Below are positions 18,893 through 27,891 of a DNA stretch of 64,000 nucleotides, piece by piece. Source of the DNA: Desulfovibrio sp. Marseille-P6017 (GTDB lineage Bacteria; Bacillota_A; Clostridia; Peptostreptococcales; Peptostreptococcaceae); the NCBI GenBank assembly GCA_900604495.1, contig UWOR01000014.1:1-64000 (forward strand), in the 5' to 3' direction. The notes beneath the pieces were generated by a model that worked only from the letters and a program-made list of their open reading frames with translations, was not told the origin of the DNA and ran no database searches. The first letter of the stretch is position 1. Every line of letters starts with the position of its first letter. Both the position numbers and the translations under genes were made by a program.

Positions 18893-20440
18893 TTGAAATC
18901 ATTAAGTGAAAAGATATACCTAGAACTAAATATCCCTGATAGTAATGATACAACTGGAGATAAGGATAGGATATTAAATTTTTTAAATGCTAAATATAAA
19001 AATGTTATAATGCCATACAATATAACAAAATCCTTATATCCATTGTGTCGTAATAATAATTTTAAAATCACAGTTACTATGGTTAAAAGAGAAAATGACT
19101 GGATAATTACAAGAATAGAAGAAAACGATACAACAAATGAACATTATGGACTGGCTGTAGATTTGGGAAGTACAACAATAATAATGCAATTAATTAACTT
19201 AAATAATGGATATATAATTGCAGAAGAAAGTGTATTTAATAAACAAATTAAATATGGTGATGATATCTTAAGTAGAATATTTTATACAAAGGAAAATAAA
19301 TATGGATTAGAAGAAATTAAAAATATAACTATAGAAAGCCTAAAAGAATTACTAAGTTCACTAGAAAATAAGACTAATATACATGTAAGAGAGTGTCCTA
19401 TAATGACTATTGCAGGAAATACAACTATGATACATTTCTTATTAGGACTCGATCCATGGACAATTTTCCAATATCCATTTACACCTGTACTCAATGACTG
19501 TGGATTTATTTATGGAAAAGATTTAGATTTGCCCATAAATGGATATGTTTACTGTTTTCCATCTGTAGCAAATTATCTAGGTGGAGATATTATAAGCGGA
19601 CTCTTATATACTGGTATTCATAAAAAAGATAAATTATCAGCTTTTATAGATATAGGCACAAATGGTGAGTTAGTTATAGGAAATAAAGATTTTCTTGTTG
19701 CAGCTGCAGGTGCTGCTGGACCTGCACTAGAAGGTGGAATTAGTAAGTATGGTATGAGAGCTACTACTGGAGCTATTGATAGTATAAAAATCATAAATAA
19801 TAAAATTATATATACGACTATTAATAATGAAAAGCCTAAAGGAATTTGTGGTTCAGGAATAGTTGATTTAATTTCAGAACTATTTTTAAATAAATGTATT
19901 GATTTTGCAGGAACTTTACTTCCTAATAATTCACCATCAATAATTAAATTTGAAAATGATTATGCTGTTGAATATGTATCTCAGGAAGAGAGTTTCAATG
20001 GTATAAGTCTAACTTTTACTCAAAATGATATAAAGCAGTTTTTAAAAACTAAAGCAGCTGCAAATACAATGGTAGCTTATTTATTAGAGGAGATAGGCCT
20101 AGATATAAATGATTTAGATTTATTTTATATAGCTGGTGCTTTTGGAACGCATTTAAATCTAAACGCTGCTATAACAATCGGTATATATCCTGATTTAGAA
20201 TCCAATAAAATAATTTGCCCAGGAAATACATCTTTAAAAGGTGCATATAATTTACTTACTAATAGATATTTATTAAATGATATTTATGAAATAAAAAATA
20301 ATATAGAGTATTTACAACTTAGTAATGCTACAGACTTTGTTGGAAAAATGAGAGCTGCAAGCTTTCTACCACATACTAACTTAGATTCTTATCCAAGTGT
20401 AAAAAAAGAACTTATAAAAAGAAATATTATAAAGTACTAA
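18893..20440 (+). CDS. RACo-like ASKHA ATPase (DUF4445) lacking the ferredoxin domain
   Basis: This belongs to the reductive activators of corrinoid proteins, ATPases that drive reduction of inactive Co(II) corrinoid. The ASKHA core shows LAVDLGSTTI (phosphate 1), AGNTTMIHFLLG, FIDIGTNGELVIG (phosphate 2), AAAGAAGPALEGG and YIAGAFGTHLN. Typical RACo proteins begin with a [2Fe-2S] ferredoxin domain of ~100 residues; here the protein starts at the linker with no cysteine cluster, giving ~515 residues. I chose the TTG at 18893, six bases after AGAGGTG; the GTG inside that site is unlikely. No corrinoid methyltransferase gene is in the window, so the partner is unknown. Confidence 0.85.
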   Translation: MKSLSEKIYLELNIPDSNDTTGDKDRILNFLNAKYKNVIMPYNITKSLYPLCRNNNFKITVTMVKRENDWIITRIEENDTTNEHYGLAVDLGSTTIIMQLINLNNGYIIAEESVFNKQIKYGDDILSRIFYTKENKYGLEEIKNITIESLKELLSSLENKTNIHVRECPIMTIAGNTTMIHFLLGLDPWTIFQYPFTPVLNDCGFIYGKDLDLPINGYVYCFPSVANYLGGDIISGLLYTGIHKKDKLSAFIDIGTNGELVIGNKDFLVAAAGAAGPALEGGISKYGMRATTGAIDSIKIINNKIIYTTINNEKPKGICGSGIVDLISELFLNKCIDFAGTLLPNNSPSIIKFENDYAVEYVSQEESFNGISLTFTQNDIKQFLKTKAAANTMVAYLLEEIGLDINDLDLFYIAGAFGTHLNLNAAITIGIYPDLESNKIICPGNTSLKGAYNLLTNRYLLNDIYEIKNNIEYLQLSNATDFVGKMRAASFLPHTNLDSYPSVKKELIKRNIIKY

Positions 20441-20465
20441 AGGTTATAAATAAACCTTTAGTACT
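20433..20465 (+). terminator. Bidirectional terminator between convergent genes
   Basis: A perfect 13-bp stem AGTACTAAAGGTT/AACCTTTAGTACT overlaps the stop of the RACo-like gene and precedes the end of the convergent DUF1905 gene. Confidence 0.8.
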
Positions 20466-20476
20466 TTATATATTAT

Positions 20477-20935
20477 TTAAAGTTTAATTTTATTTTCTAA
20501 TTTTGAAACTGCTTCAACTATTCTCTTCTCTCTTGTTTCAACTTTTTTAGCACTATCTATCCATTGTACATATTTTCTTTTGGATGAATATGATAAACTA
20601 TCATAAAATTTCATAGCAAATTCATTTTCAATAAGAGCATATTTAAAATCATCTGGTAATTCAACTACTCTAATTTCTTCATCTTTTTCTATTTCAACAA
20701 ATACGTTGTCTCCTGCATCTTTACTAATTTGCTTTCTTATATCTTTAGTAATACCTATAATGTAACAAGGGGTACCCATTTTTACAATAGATCCTCTATA
20801 TTTTATTCCATCGAAAGTCGCTTTTACCTTTACTCTTTTTGATCCAAATTCTTTTTCTACATCAAATGGTATTTCTATATAAGTAGCATCTTTATCTTGC
20901 CTATTTTGTATTATTGCTTTAAATTTATAGACCAT
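20477..20935 (-). CDS. DUF1905 / YdeI-like protein
   Basis: The N-terminal ~90 residues are a DUF1905 beta-barrel-like domain (ATYIEIPFDVEKEFGSKRVKVKATFDG, partly quoted). The C-terminus is a YdeI/OmpD-associated-like segment (FYDSLSYSSKRKYVQWIDSAK followed by TREKRIVEAV). At 152 residues it is a typical cytoplasmic two-part member. The function of the family is not established. It has GGAGG upstream and lies just downstream of the ArsR remnant on the same strand. Confidence 0.85.
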   Translation of the reverse strand: MVYKFKAIIQNRQDKDATYIEIPFDVEKEFGSKRVKVKATFDGIKYRGSIVKMGTPCYIIGITKDIRKQISKDAGDNVFVEIEKDEEIRVVELPDDFKYALIENEFAMKFYDSLSYSSKRKYVQWIDSAKKVETREKRIVEAVSKLENKIKL

Positions 20936-20974
20936 ATTATTTCCTCCAAACTGTAATCTTCTTTTAAGTCCAAT

Positions 20975-21317
20975 CTATTTCTCTTCTTTATATACTTTTT
21001 CTATATTTTCACAGTTAAGTCCAGCATTGTTATAGCATTGAAGTATTTTATAGTCATTTTTTTAACTTTTCATCTTGTTTCAATTCTTCCTCTAGTATAA
21101 AATTTATAAATTCATGATTCTTTAATATATCATCATTTATTTTATAATAAGTTACTAAGTTTGCATTCATCAATTTATTTAAATATCTTGATACACTTAA
21201 TTAACTTATTTCTAATATTGACTCTATTTCACATACGCAAAGCGTACCATCGCTTAAAATATTTATAATCCTAATTCGGGTTTCATCACATAATGCCTTT
21301 ATTTTCATTAGTTCCAT
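20975..21317 (-). pseudogene. ArsR-family regulator, nonsense plus frameshift
   Basis: From an ATG at 21317 the frame reads MELMKIKALCDETRIRIINILSDGTLCVCEIESIL, a clear ArsR winged helix with the CxCE metal-site-like pair. It is interrupted by TAA where Gln is expected just before LSVSRYLNKLMNANLVTYYKI (partly quoted). Later a 7-A run should be 8 A to keep the frame into DYKILQCYNNAGLNCENIEKVYKEE (partly quoted), which matches the C-terminal tail of clostridial ArsR proteins. Two independent lesions make it non-functional. The adjacent DUF1905 gene is read in the same direction. Confidence 0.8.
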
Positions 21318-21406
21318 TTTATAATCTCTTATATCAAATTGATTTTACTCATATAATAATTTACTTTATTATAAATGTAAATACTCTCGTATATGTTAGA
21401 ATAAAA

Positions 21407-21452
21407 AATATGAAGAATTTAGCACTTATAAAAGTGATATATCCTTCATATT
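21407..21452 (-). terminator. Terminator after the sensor kinase pseudogene
   Basis: AATATGAAG/CTTCATATT forms an outer stem around an inner CACTT/AAGTG hairpin, with T-rich sequence on both outer sides. Confidence 0.65.
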
Positions 21453-21473
21453 TTTTATTATTTTAAATATCTA

Positions 21474-23439
21474 CTATATACTAACCTCATATATATCTGA
21501 TAATTCCAATTTTACTTTATAATTATCAACATTGTATATAGTTGAACTTTTATTTTCTATGCATTTATTCGGTAATACTATTCTAAATACTGTACCTTTA
21601 TTTAGCTCACTCTCTACATTTATAATTCCTTCATGAAGATTTATTATAGACTGTACTATACTTAAACCTATGCCACTTCCTTCATTTGCTCTTGTAAATG
21701 ATTTATCTATTTGCACAAATTTATTAAATATTATATTTTGATTTTCTTTAGAGATTCCTATTCCTTCATCTGTTACATTTATTTCAATCCATTTTTTATT
21801 TGTTAGTATATTTACAAAAATATTTGCATTTTCACTAGAAAATTTAATTGCATTTGACAATAGGTTAAGCATAACTCTCTCTATCATATAAGCATCACAT
21901 TTTATTATTTGCTCTTCTTCATCTGTATCAAATTGTATATTTATATTCTTTAGTGATGCATATTCTACAACAGATAAAGTTACATCTTCTACAATAGATA
22001 TTATATTATAATTTTTAAAATCAGCTTTTAAAACACCTATATCTATCTTAGATAAATCCATAATATTGTTTACTAACCTTGTCATTCGATCACAATTTGT
22101 ATGTAATACTTTATTATATTTTTTGTAAATAAGCTTAAAGTCTATTTCATCTATTTCAATAAATTTATCTAATAATTGAATAGATGAATAAAATAAATTT
22201 AATGGTGTTTTTAGTTCATGAGAAATATTAGCTATAAATTCACTTTTTTCTTTATCATACAGTCTAAGTTTTTCTACTTCTAACTCATTTTTAACAGCTT
22301 CTGTTATATCTATATATGTAACAGCTATATATTTTTTATTTTTTGCTAAGTTAATTGGCTGAACACAACAATCTATAGTTTTATCATATTTTCTACTCTT
22401 TATTATCCCTCTCCATGAGTTATTTAGCTCTAATGCTTCTATAATATCTCTTTGCTTATCAATAGAGTTAATTTTTTCTTTAAAAATTAATTCTAATTTA
22501 TTAATATCATTATTACATTCGTAATACTCTTTTACTTTATCATTAACATAGAATAAGTTTGTATCCTCATCGAATATTAGAGTAAAACTGTGATTATTAT
22601 TCTCTGCTAAACTGTGAAATATCCTTAATCTATCATTCAGTGCATTAGTTCTAGATATATACATAAATAATTCAATTAATGCTCCTATGATAATAATAAA
22701 AAAACATATATATGTTAGCGATACTGATATTAATTTAGTATAAAATGTTAACTTATTTGATATGTATATAGCATAAGCAGCTTTTATAGCAGGATAAATA
22801 TACTTGAGCTTAAAACTACAAACATATACTCATTTTCTTCAATTCAGTAAGTAATTTTATTGAGCAGGTAGTATAAATGATTATTAAAAAAATATTATAT
22901 ACTATCAAAAAATTATTACTGTATTGTGAACTATATATCGTAGTTATCTTTCTTTCAAATGTTCCAAGTATTATAGTTAAAAATATAGTAATTAAAACTG
23001 AAATAAGTTTATTATTATTTATTTTATTTTTCAATTTATTTTCTGGTAATACAGAAAGTGTAAGTAAAAAAATTCTAAGTAAAGAAGATGAAACAACTAT
23101 ATATGTAGACAGTTTTAATTCATCATGATAAAACGGTAAATAATCTATCTGGCCAAATAATATTCCAACTGCTAGTCCTATATACATTAATGATGTAATA
23201 AACATATCATTATATTTACTTCTATTATATGATACTAAACAGCTAACTACACCTAGTATAGAAATTATAACGTTGAATAGCTTTATGAATTGTAATGTCG
23301 AACTTAAATAATCAATTTCAATATTATCTTTAAAAAATACATTTACAATAAGAGTAATTGATAATAGTATCATACTTAAAATAATATAAATTAGTAACGT
23401 ATTTTCATTTTTTGTATGTTTTTTGCCTATCATATACAT
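21474..23439 (-). pseudogene. Membrane sensor histidine kinase split by frameshifts
   Basis: The 5' part (from ATG 23439, AGGGGGG upstream) is a ~200-residue block of six or more membrane segments of the MASE3 kind. The 3' part continues with a last membrane helix, a PAS-like region, HisKA with the phospho-His in ANISHELKTPLN, an N box NLLSNAIKFS, and the G boxes TDEGIGISKEN and GSGIGLSIV. Around 22815 and 22760 two single-base losses break the frame: restoring one A gives KNEYMFVVLSSSIFIL and one further base gives AIKAAYAIYISNKL. No response regulator is adjacent. The catalytic part might still be translated alone from an internal start at 22664, but it would lack its sensor. Confidence 0.8.
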
Positions 23440-24012
23440 ATATACCCCCCTACTTTTATATAAATTTTATCATATAAATCTATTTTTTTATGTCGTTATT
23501 TGTCTTTTTTATGTAATTTTTGAAATTTAATTTATAATATAGAATACATTCTACTGGGAATTAAATAACATATATTTTATATAGTCACAATATTAGTTTC
23601 ATGCTAAGTATAACTAAATTACTGACGTAATATCTACTCATTAGTGATTTCCTAATAAAACAGATACATTTTCACAAAAGTCATTCATAAGTGTTTTTAG
23701 TAATGTATTTATGTGTATATGAATTGATATTTCACTCTTAATATAAAAAATATAGGATGTTAAATTTTATTTATTAATATATTAATTACAACAGCCAATG
23801 CAAGTGATATAAACCAGCTTCTACTATATTATTAATTATAATAGATTATATGTTATAAAACATACTTATATTATGAGTCATAAGATAAATATAAAGATGT
23901 TATTGTGTAGGTTGGAGTCTAAATATAAGAACTATAAAAAAGATAATACTCATAGTTGCTTTATTTGTTGCATGTAATATTTAAGTAAGTTATATAAAAA
24001 TTATCATATTAC
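23440..24012 (+). other. Intergenic region with a signal-peptide-like remnant
   Basis: No supported gene in ~570 bp. At 23925-23984 (plus strand) a 19-codon frame reads like a secretion signal (RTIKKIILIVALFVACNI then stop). It sits seven bases after TTGGAG but opens with ATA instead of ATG. It may be a remnant of a lipoprotein gene; coding status is doubtful. Confidence 0.35.
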
Positions 24013-24050
24013 AAAATAGAATCAGTACCTGATTATGCTGATTCTATTTT
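24013..24050 (-). terminator. Bidirectional terminator
   Basis: A 13-bp perfect stem AAAATAGAATCAG/CTGATTCTATTTT lies ~95 nt past the stop of the 102-residue hypothetical on the minus strand. It could also serve a plus-strand transcript. Confidence 0.75.
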
Positions 24051-24145
24051 TATATTTAAGTACTACTAATCTTAATTACATTCAATTTAAGTATAATAAA
24101 ATACAGTTTATTGAATTGTAAAAGTAACATTTTACATTACATATT

Positions 24146-24454
24146 TTAAAAGTAGTCATGCTCTATTCCTTCTTTATATTTACTATCTCTATATTCTATG
24201 TTGTAAGCAGTATCTTTAAACTCATCAACTTTATTAATATCAAAAAAGTTTTCTTTAAATTCTCTTTCTCCTGAAATAGATACAATATAACAATTTTCTA
24301 CTTCTTCAGAGTTTGATACTTCTATATAATAATATTTAAGTTCATCTTTAATGTTACTCATATATTCTCTTAATCTTGGAATATAGTATTTAAAATTATG
24401 ATTATCTAAAAATTCTACAACGTCGTCTCTATTTTTAAAAGTGTATTGCTTCAT
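24146..24454 (-). CDS. Hypothetical acidic protein
   Basis: I do not recognise this 102-residue cytoplasmic protein. It is rich in Glu, Asp, Tyr and Phe, with predicted mixed helix and strand (KNRDDVVEFLDNHNFKYYIP; YYIEVSNSEEVENCYIVSIS) and no membrane segment. It has an AAGGAG ribosome site and clean flanks: its own terminator downstream and ~120 bp to the next operon end upstream. It is monocistronic. The layout (short domain starting with a Phe-Lys-Asn strand) would fit a small regulatory or toxin/antitoxin-like protein, but nothing specific supports that. Confidence 0.6.
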   Translation of the reverse strand: MKQYTFKNRDDVVEFLDNHNFKYYIPRLREYMSNIKDELKYYYIEVSNSEEVENCYIVSISGEREFKENFFDINKVDEFKDTAYNIEYRDSKYKEGIEHDYF

Positions 24455-24573
24455 ATGTTTCTCCTTTTCAAAACTATATATATATTTTCAAAAATTCTAT
24501 AAATCTATATGATTATTATCCCTTATTTTCATATAATTATTTAAAACTCATCATTTTTCGTAAATAAAATAAT

Positions 24574-24613
24574 AAAAATCCTTATGATTACATATATTTT
24601 CATAAGGATTTTT
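24574..24613 (-). terminator. Terminator at the end of the nitrate/Moco operon
   Basis: A 14-bp perfect stem AAAAATCCTTATGA/TCATAAGGATTTTT lies right after the BFD-like gene. No earlier hairpin separates that gene from the MOSC gene. Confidence 0.8.
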
Positions 24614-24623
24614 ATTATATTAA

Positions 24624-24881
24624 TTATCTTTTATTTTCTATAATGTCAGATATTATTCCTTTACATCTACCGCATCCAGTACCTGCTTTAGTAGCTTCAC
24701 CAACTTTTTCAACAGTATCTGCACCATTTTCAACCGCTTTTACAACTTCATCTATGGTTACATTTTTACATGCACAGGCATTTCTTAATAATGATTCTAT
24801 TTCTTTAAGTTCTTCAACTGTTCTAACACCTTGTGCTTGAGCTTTTCTAATTTTTAAATATTTTTCTTTTTCTAATCCCAT
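24624..24881 (-). CDS. BFD-like [2Fe-2S]-binding protein
   Basis: This 85-residue protein ends in a BFD-like domain: a CxC pair (ACACKNVTIDEVVKAV) and a CxxC pair (GTGCGRCKGIISDII) that together bind one [2Fe-2S] cluster. The N-terminal ~35 residues form a helical lead-in (RKAQAQGVRTVEELKEIES). Such domains pass electrons or clusters in bacterioferritin-ferredoxin, nitrite reductases and NifU-like proteins. It lies 70 bp after the MOSC gene with no terminator between, so it may be the last gene of the nitrate/Moco operon and serve as an accessory electron or cluster carrier (inference). Confidence 0.8.
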   Translation of the reverse strand: MGLEKEKYLKIRKAQAQGVRTVEELKEIESLLRNACACKNVTIDEVVKAVENGADTVEKVGEATKAGTGCGRCKGIISDIIENKR

Positions 24882-24952
24882 ATTAATTCTCCTTTTATTT
24901 AAAACTTAATACTTTTATTATTCTATTTAATATGGGGTATTATTCACTTTAT

Positions 24953-25381
24953 CTAAACTAATTCACACTTATCTCCAACTTTAACTCTTCCTCCAGATAA
25001 TATCTTTGTGAATATACCATTTCTAGGCATTATACATTCTCCTACTTGATAATATATCTGACATTTGTCATGGCACTTTTTACCTATTTGAGTAACCTCT
25101 AAAAGCACCTCTCCTATTTGTATCTTTTGACCTATAGGAAGTTTTTCAAGCTCTATTCCTTCAACAACTAAATTTTCTCCAAAAGCACCAAAATCTACAT
25201 TAGCACCTTTTTTTCTAAATGCATCAATTTTTTCAAACCCTAATAAGCTAACTTGTCTATGCCATTTACCAGCATGAGCATCATTTTCAATTCCAAAATC
25301 CTCTATAAAATTAGCTTCATTAATTTCATTTTTTAATGTACCCTTTTTCTCACTTATACAAATTGCTAATATCTCACCCAT
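24953..25381 (-). CDS. MOSC domain protein
   Basis: This is a stand-alone MOSC domain of ~142 residues. The conserved cysteine region GKKCHDKCQIYYQVGECIMP is the usual Mo-cofactor/sulfur carrier site, and GAFGENLVVEGIELEKLPIG is the family signature. MOSC proteins are thought to move sulfur or bind the Mo cofactor. The ATG at 25381 sits behind GGAGG; the ATG 15 bp upstream lies inside the moaA end. It follows moaA by 4 bp, in the same operon, which fits a role in cofactor handling. Confidence 0.87.
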   Translation of the reverse strand: MGEILAICISEKKGTLKNEINEANFIEDFGIENDAHAGKWHRQVSLLGFEKIDAFRKKGANVDFGAFGENLVVEGIELEKLPIGQKIQIGEVLLEVTQIGKKCHDKCQIYYQVGECIMPRNGIFTKILSGGRVKVGDKCELV

Positions 25382-25385
25382 AATG

Positions 25386-26356
25386 TTATCCTCCAATGCT
25401 ATTCATATACTTATTTTCTTTATCATCACATAGATCCATAAATAAATGCTTTTCTGGTTTATCAAATATAGTCTTTTGTATTATTTTTCTAAGTTCATTT
25501 TCAGAAATATCAGATCTCAAATGCTTTCTTAAATCTACTCCATAATTATAATGAAGACATTTCTTTAAAAAACCTTCTGATGTTAATCTAATTCTATTGC
25601 ACTGATCACAAAAACAATTCGATATTGGACTAATAAATCCTATTTTACCTTTATAGTTATTTATTTTTAAGTAAAAAGCAGGCCCGCTACTCTTTACTCT
25701 TTTTTCTTCGTGAATGTTTTTAAAATTAGATTTTATTATTTCTATAATTTCATCATTTTTTATGCCTTTATGCTTTTTACCTTCACCTATTGGCATAAGT
25801 TCAATAAATCTAATATCTATATCCATATACTTTGTTAAATTAACAAAATCTAGTATTTCATCTTTATTTATTTCATCAACTATTACTGTATTTATTTTAA
25901 CCTTTATACCAAGACTTATAGCCTTATCTATTGATATTAACACATCATTTAACTTATTAAATTTAGTTAATTTTCAAATCTATCTTCTTTTAATGAATCT
26001 AAACTTATATTAACACCTTTAAGTCCATTTTTATATAATTCTTCTATTTTTTCACCTAATAATACTCCATTAGTTGTTATATATATTTCATCTATTCCAT
26101 CTATACTATTTAATTTATATAATAAGTCATTTATATCTTTTCTTACTAAAGGTTCTCCTCCTGTTATCCTAATTTTTCTAATTCCTAGATTTGAACATTC
26201 TTTAGCTACTTTATATATTTCATCATGGGTAAGCTTTTTATCTTCTTTTAAAAAAGAAATATTATTTTCATCTATGCAATAAATACATCTTAAATTACAA
26301 TTATCTGTAACTGATATTCTTAAGTAATCTATATTTCTTCCAAATTGGTCTATCAT
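25386..26356 (-). pseudogene. moaA: Cyclic pyranopterin synthase MoaA, single-base frameshift
   Basis: This radical-SAM enzyme starts molybdopterin synthesis from GTP. The N-terminal cluster motif is CNLRCIYC (with the CxxxCxxC spacing), followed by RITGGEPLVRKD. The C-terminal cluster is CFCDQCNRIRLTSEGFLKKC, and the chain ends in GG as MoaA should. Near 25966 the sequence reads GAAAATTAAC; one more A would give FEKLTKFNKLNDVLISIDKA and join the two halves perfectly. All other parts are intact, so this is either a very recent mutation or a base-calling error. If real, Mo cofactor synthesis would depend on another moaA. Confidence 0.9.
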
Positions 26357-26392
26357 CGTCTTTAGTGTTATTTATATAACATAACACTCCTC

Positions 26393-27595
26393 CTATAACT
26401 TAATAATCGTTGCTATTTCTCCTTTTTTTAACCCTATATTTCCCTTTTCTATCTCAATTAAGCAATTTGAATCCAAAGTAGATGATAAAATACCATTTCC
26501 ACTTTTAACTTGAGTTATAGATACATATTGCTTTTCATCTATATGAAATACTTTACCTCTTAAAAATCGTCTTTGTTTACTACATTTATTATAATAATCA
26601 CTAAGTACAGCTTTTTCTCTATTTATAGATATTTCATCTTTTCCACTAAGCTTTTCTAATATGGGTTTAACTAAAAGTTCAAAAGTTGTTAAAGCTGCTG
26701 TTGGATTTCCAGATAAACTTATTATAGGTGTTTGATTAAATTTACTAGCTAATACGGCTGAACCTGGCTTTATCGTTATTTTCCAAAATAACTTTTCGCC
26801 ATTTATCATATCAATAGCCTCTTTTAATAAATCTTTATCTCCTACAGAAGCTCCCCCTGTTGTTATTATTAAATCTACTTTGTTAGATAACTCTTTTATT
26901 CTACTTCCTATATCATAAGCATTATCGTCAGAGTGCTCTATATACTCACAATTAAAACCTAATTCTAAAATCCTTGCTAATATGCTATACTTGTTGCTAT
27001 TATATATCTTTCCTTCTTCTAATTCTTTATCTATATCAAATACTTCATTTCCTGTGGTCAAAAAAGCTATTTTAGGTTTTTTATAAACTGTAATTTCTTT
27101 TATACCAGAACTTGAAAGTATTCCTATATCTGAATACTCTAACTTCTTTCCACATCTTATCAAAATTTGATTTTCCTTTATATCTTCTCCCTTAAAACAT
27201 ATATTTGCATCTTTTTCTATATCTTTTAGGAGTGTTATATATTCATTTTCACTTAATACATCTTCCTTTTTTATTACACCATTGCATCCCTTAGGTATTG
27301 GTGCTCCAGTCATAATTTTCACAGCTTCATGTTCTCTTACTTCACCTTTAAATACATCTCCTGCAAAAACTTCCCCTATTACCTTATATCTAGAGTTTTC
27401 ATTAATATTTTTAATATTTATAGCATATCCATCCATAGCTGATTTATCAAAAGGTGGATTATTGATTTTTGAGTAAATATCTTCTGCAATTATGTTACCT
27501 ATGCCATCAAGTATGAATACTTTTTCTTTTTCACACTTTTCAATATTAGAATTGAGTATTTCTAAACTTTCTTCTAAACTTATAAATGATTTCAT
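26393..27595 (-). CDS. moeA: Molybdopterin molybdenumtransferase MoeA
   Basis: This enzyme inserts molybdate into adenylated molybdopterin. Hallmarks are NNPPFDKSAMDGYAI near the N-terminus, the MoCF-domain strands VDLIITTGGASVGDKD, KPGSAVLASKF and SLSGNPTAALTTFELLV. The C-terminal beta-barrel domain (FLRGKVF, IEIEKGNIGLKKGE) is complete. The ATG at 27595 has GAGG upstream; the ATG 39 bp earlier has none. It is the first gene behind the Moco-type riboswitch and attenuator and is followed by moaA, so its expression is probably tuned to cofactor level. Confidence 0.92.
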   Translation of the reverse strand: MKSFISLEESLEILNSNIEKCEKEKVFILDGIGNIIAEDIYSKINNPPFDKSAMDGYAINIKNINENSRYKVIGEVFAGDVFKGEVREHEAVKIMTGAPIPKGCNGVIKKEDVLSENEYITLLKDIEKDANICFKGEDIKENQILIRCGKKLEYSDIGILSSSGIKEITVYKKPKIAFLTTGNEVFDIDKELEEGKIYNSNKYSILARILELGFNCEYIEHSDDNAYDIGSRIKELSNKVDLIITTGGASVGDKDLLKEAIDMINGEKLFWKITIKPGSAVLASKFNQTPIISLSGNPTAALTTFELLVKPILEKLSGKDEISINREKAVLSDYYNKCSKQRRFLRGKVFHIDEKQYVSITQVKSGNGILSSTLDSNCLIEIEKGNIGLKKGEIATIIKL

Positions 27596-27696
27596 TTTTA
27601 TCCTCTTTTCACATAATTTTAATTTATATATCAAAATATTTAATTATATGTAAAAATTCGCTTTCTTCAAGTGAAAATCCCCCTAAAAAATAAAAA

Positions 27697-27724
27697 CTTA
27701 TTACTTTTTTGTACAAGTAATAAG
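27697..27724 (-). terminator. Attenuator hairpin ahead of moeA
   Basis: A 10-bp perfect stem CTTATTACTT/AAGTAATAAG followed by TTTTTATTTTTT lies between the riboswitch aptamer and moeA, so it is the likely expression platform. Confidence 0.85.
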
Positions 27725-27760
27725 CCTTATCATTCAAATTAATACAGCATTTATAATAAT

Positions 27761-27891
27761 TTGATGCTTATTTTCCTTCCCAAAATGTGGAGATAATTTC
27801 TTTTCAAAAATTACCCTGTGAATTAAATTAATTCAGGCATAGCGTCCATAGTATTATCTTTAGGTTACTATGCTCAAGAAAATATAATCAA
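27761..27891 (-). promoter_or_regulatory. Moco-type (Moco/Tuco) riboswitch aptamer upstream of moeA
   Basis: The block starts right after the mobB stop. A long P1 can form from TTGAT plus TATTTTCTT at the 5' end and AAGGAAAATA plus ATCAA at the 3' end. The 3' half has CAGGG, a stem TAATTT/AAATTA, then CTCC, six bases, TGGGAAGG. This is the same order and spacing as CAGGG-stem-CTCC-N6-TGGAAAGG of the E. coli moaA Moco leader as I remember it. The 5' half forms GCATAG/CTATGC and a GAATT hairpin. It precedes Moco genes and a terminator, as expected. Whether it binds Moco or the tungsten cofactor is not decided. Confidence 0.72.

Noticed and set aside
22877..23128. Plus-strand open frame inside the sensor kinase region
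   Set aside because: It is the complement of the membrane helices of the kinase pseudogene, with no ribosome site.
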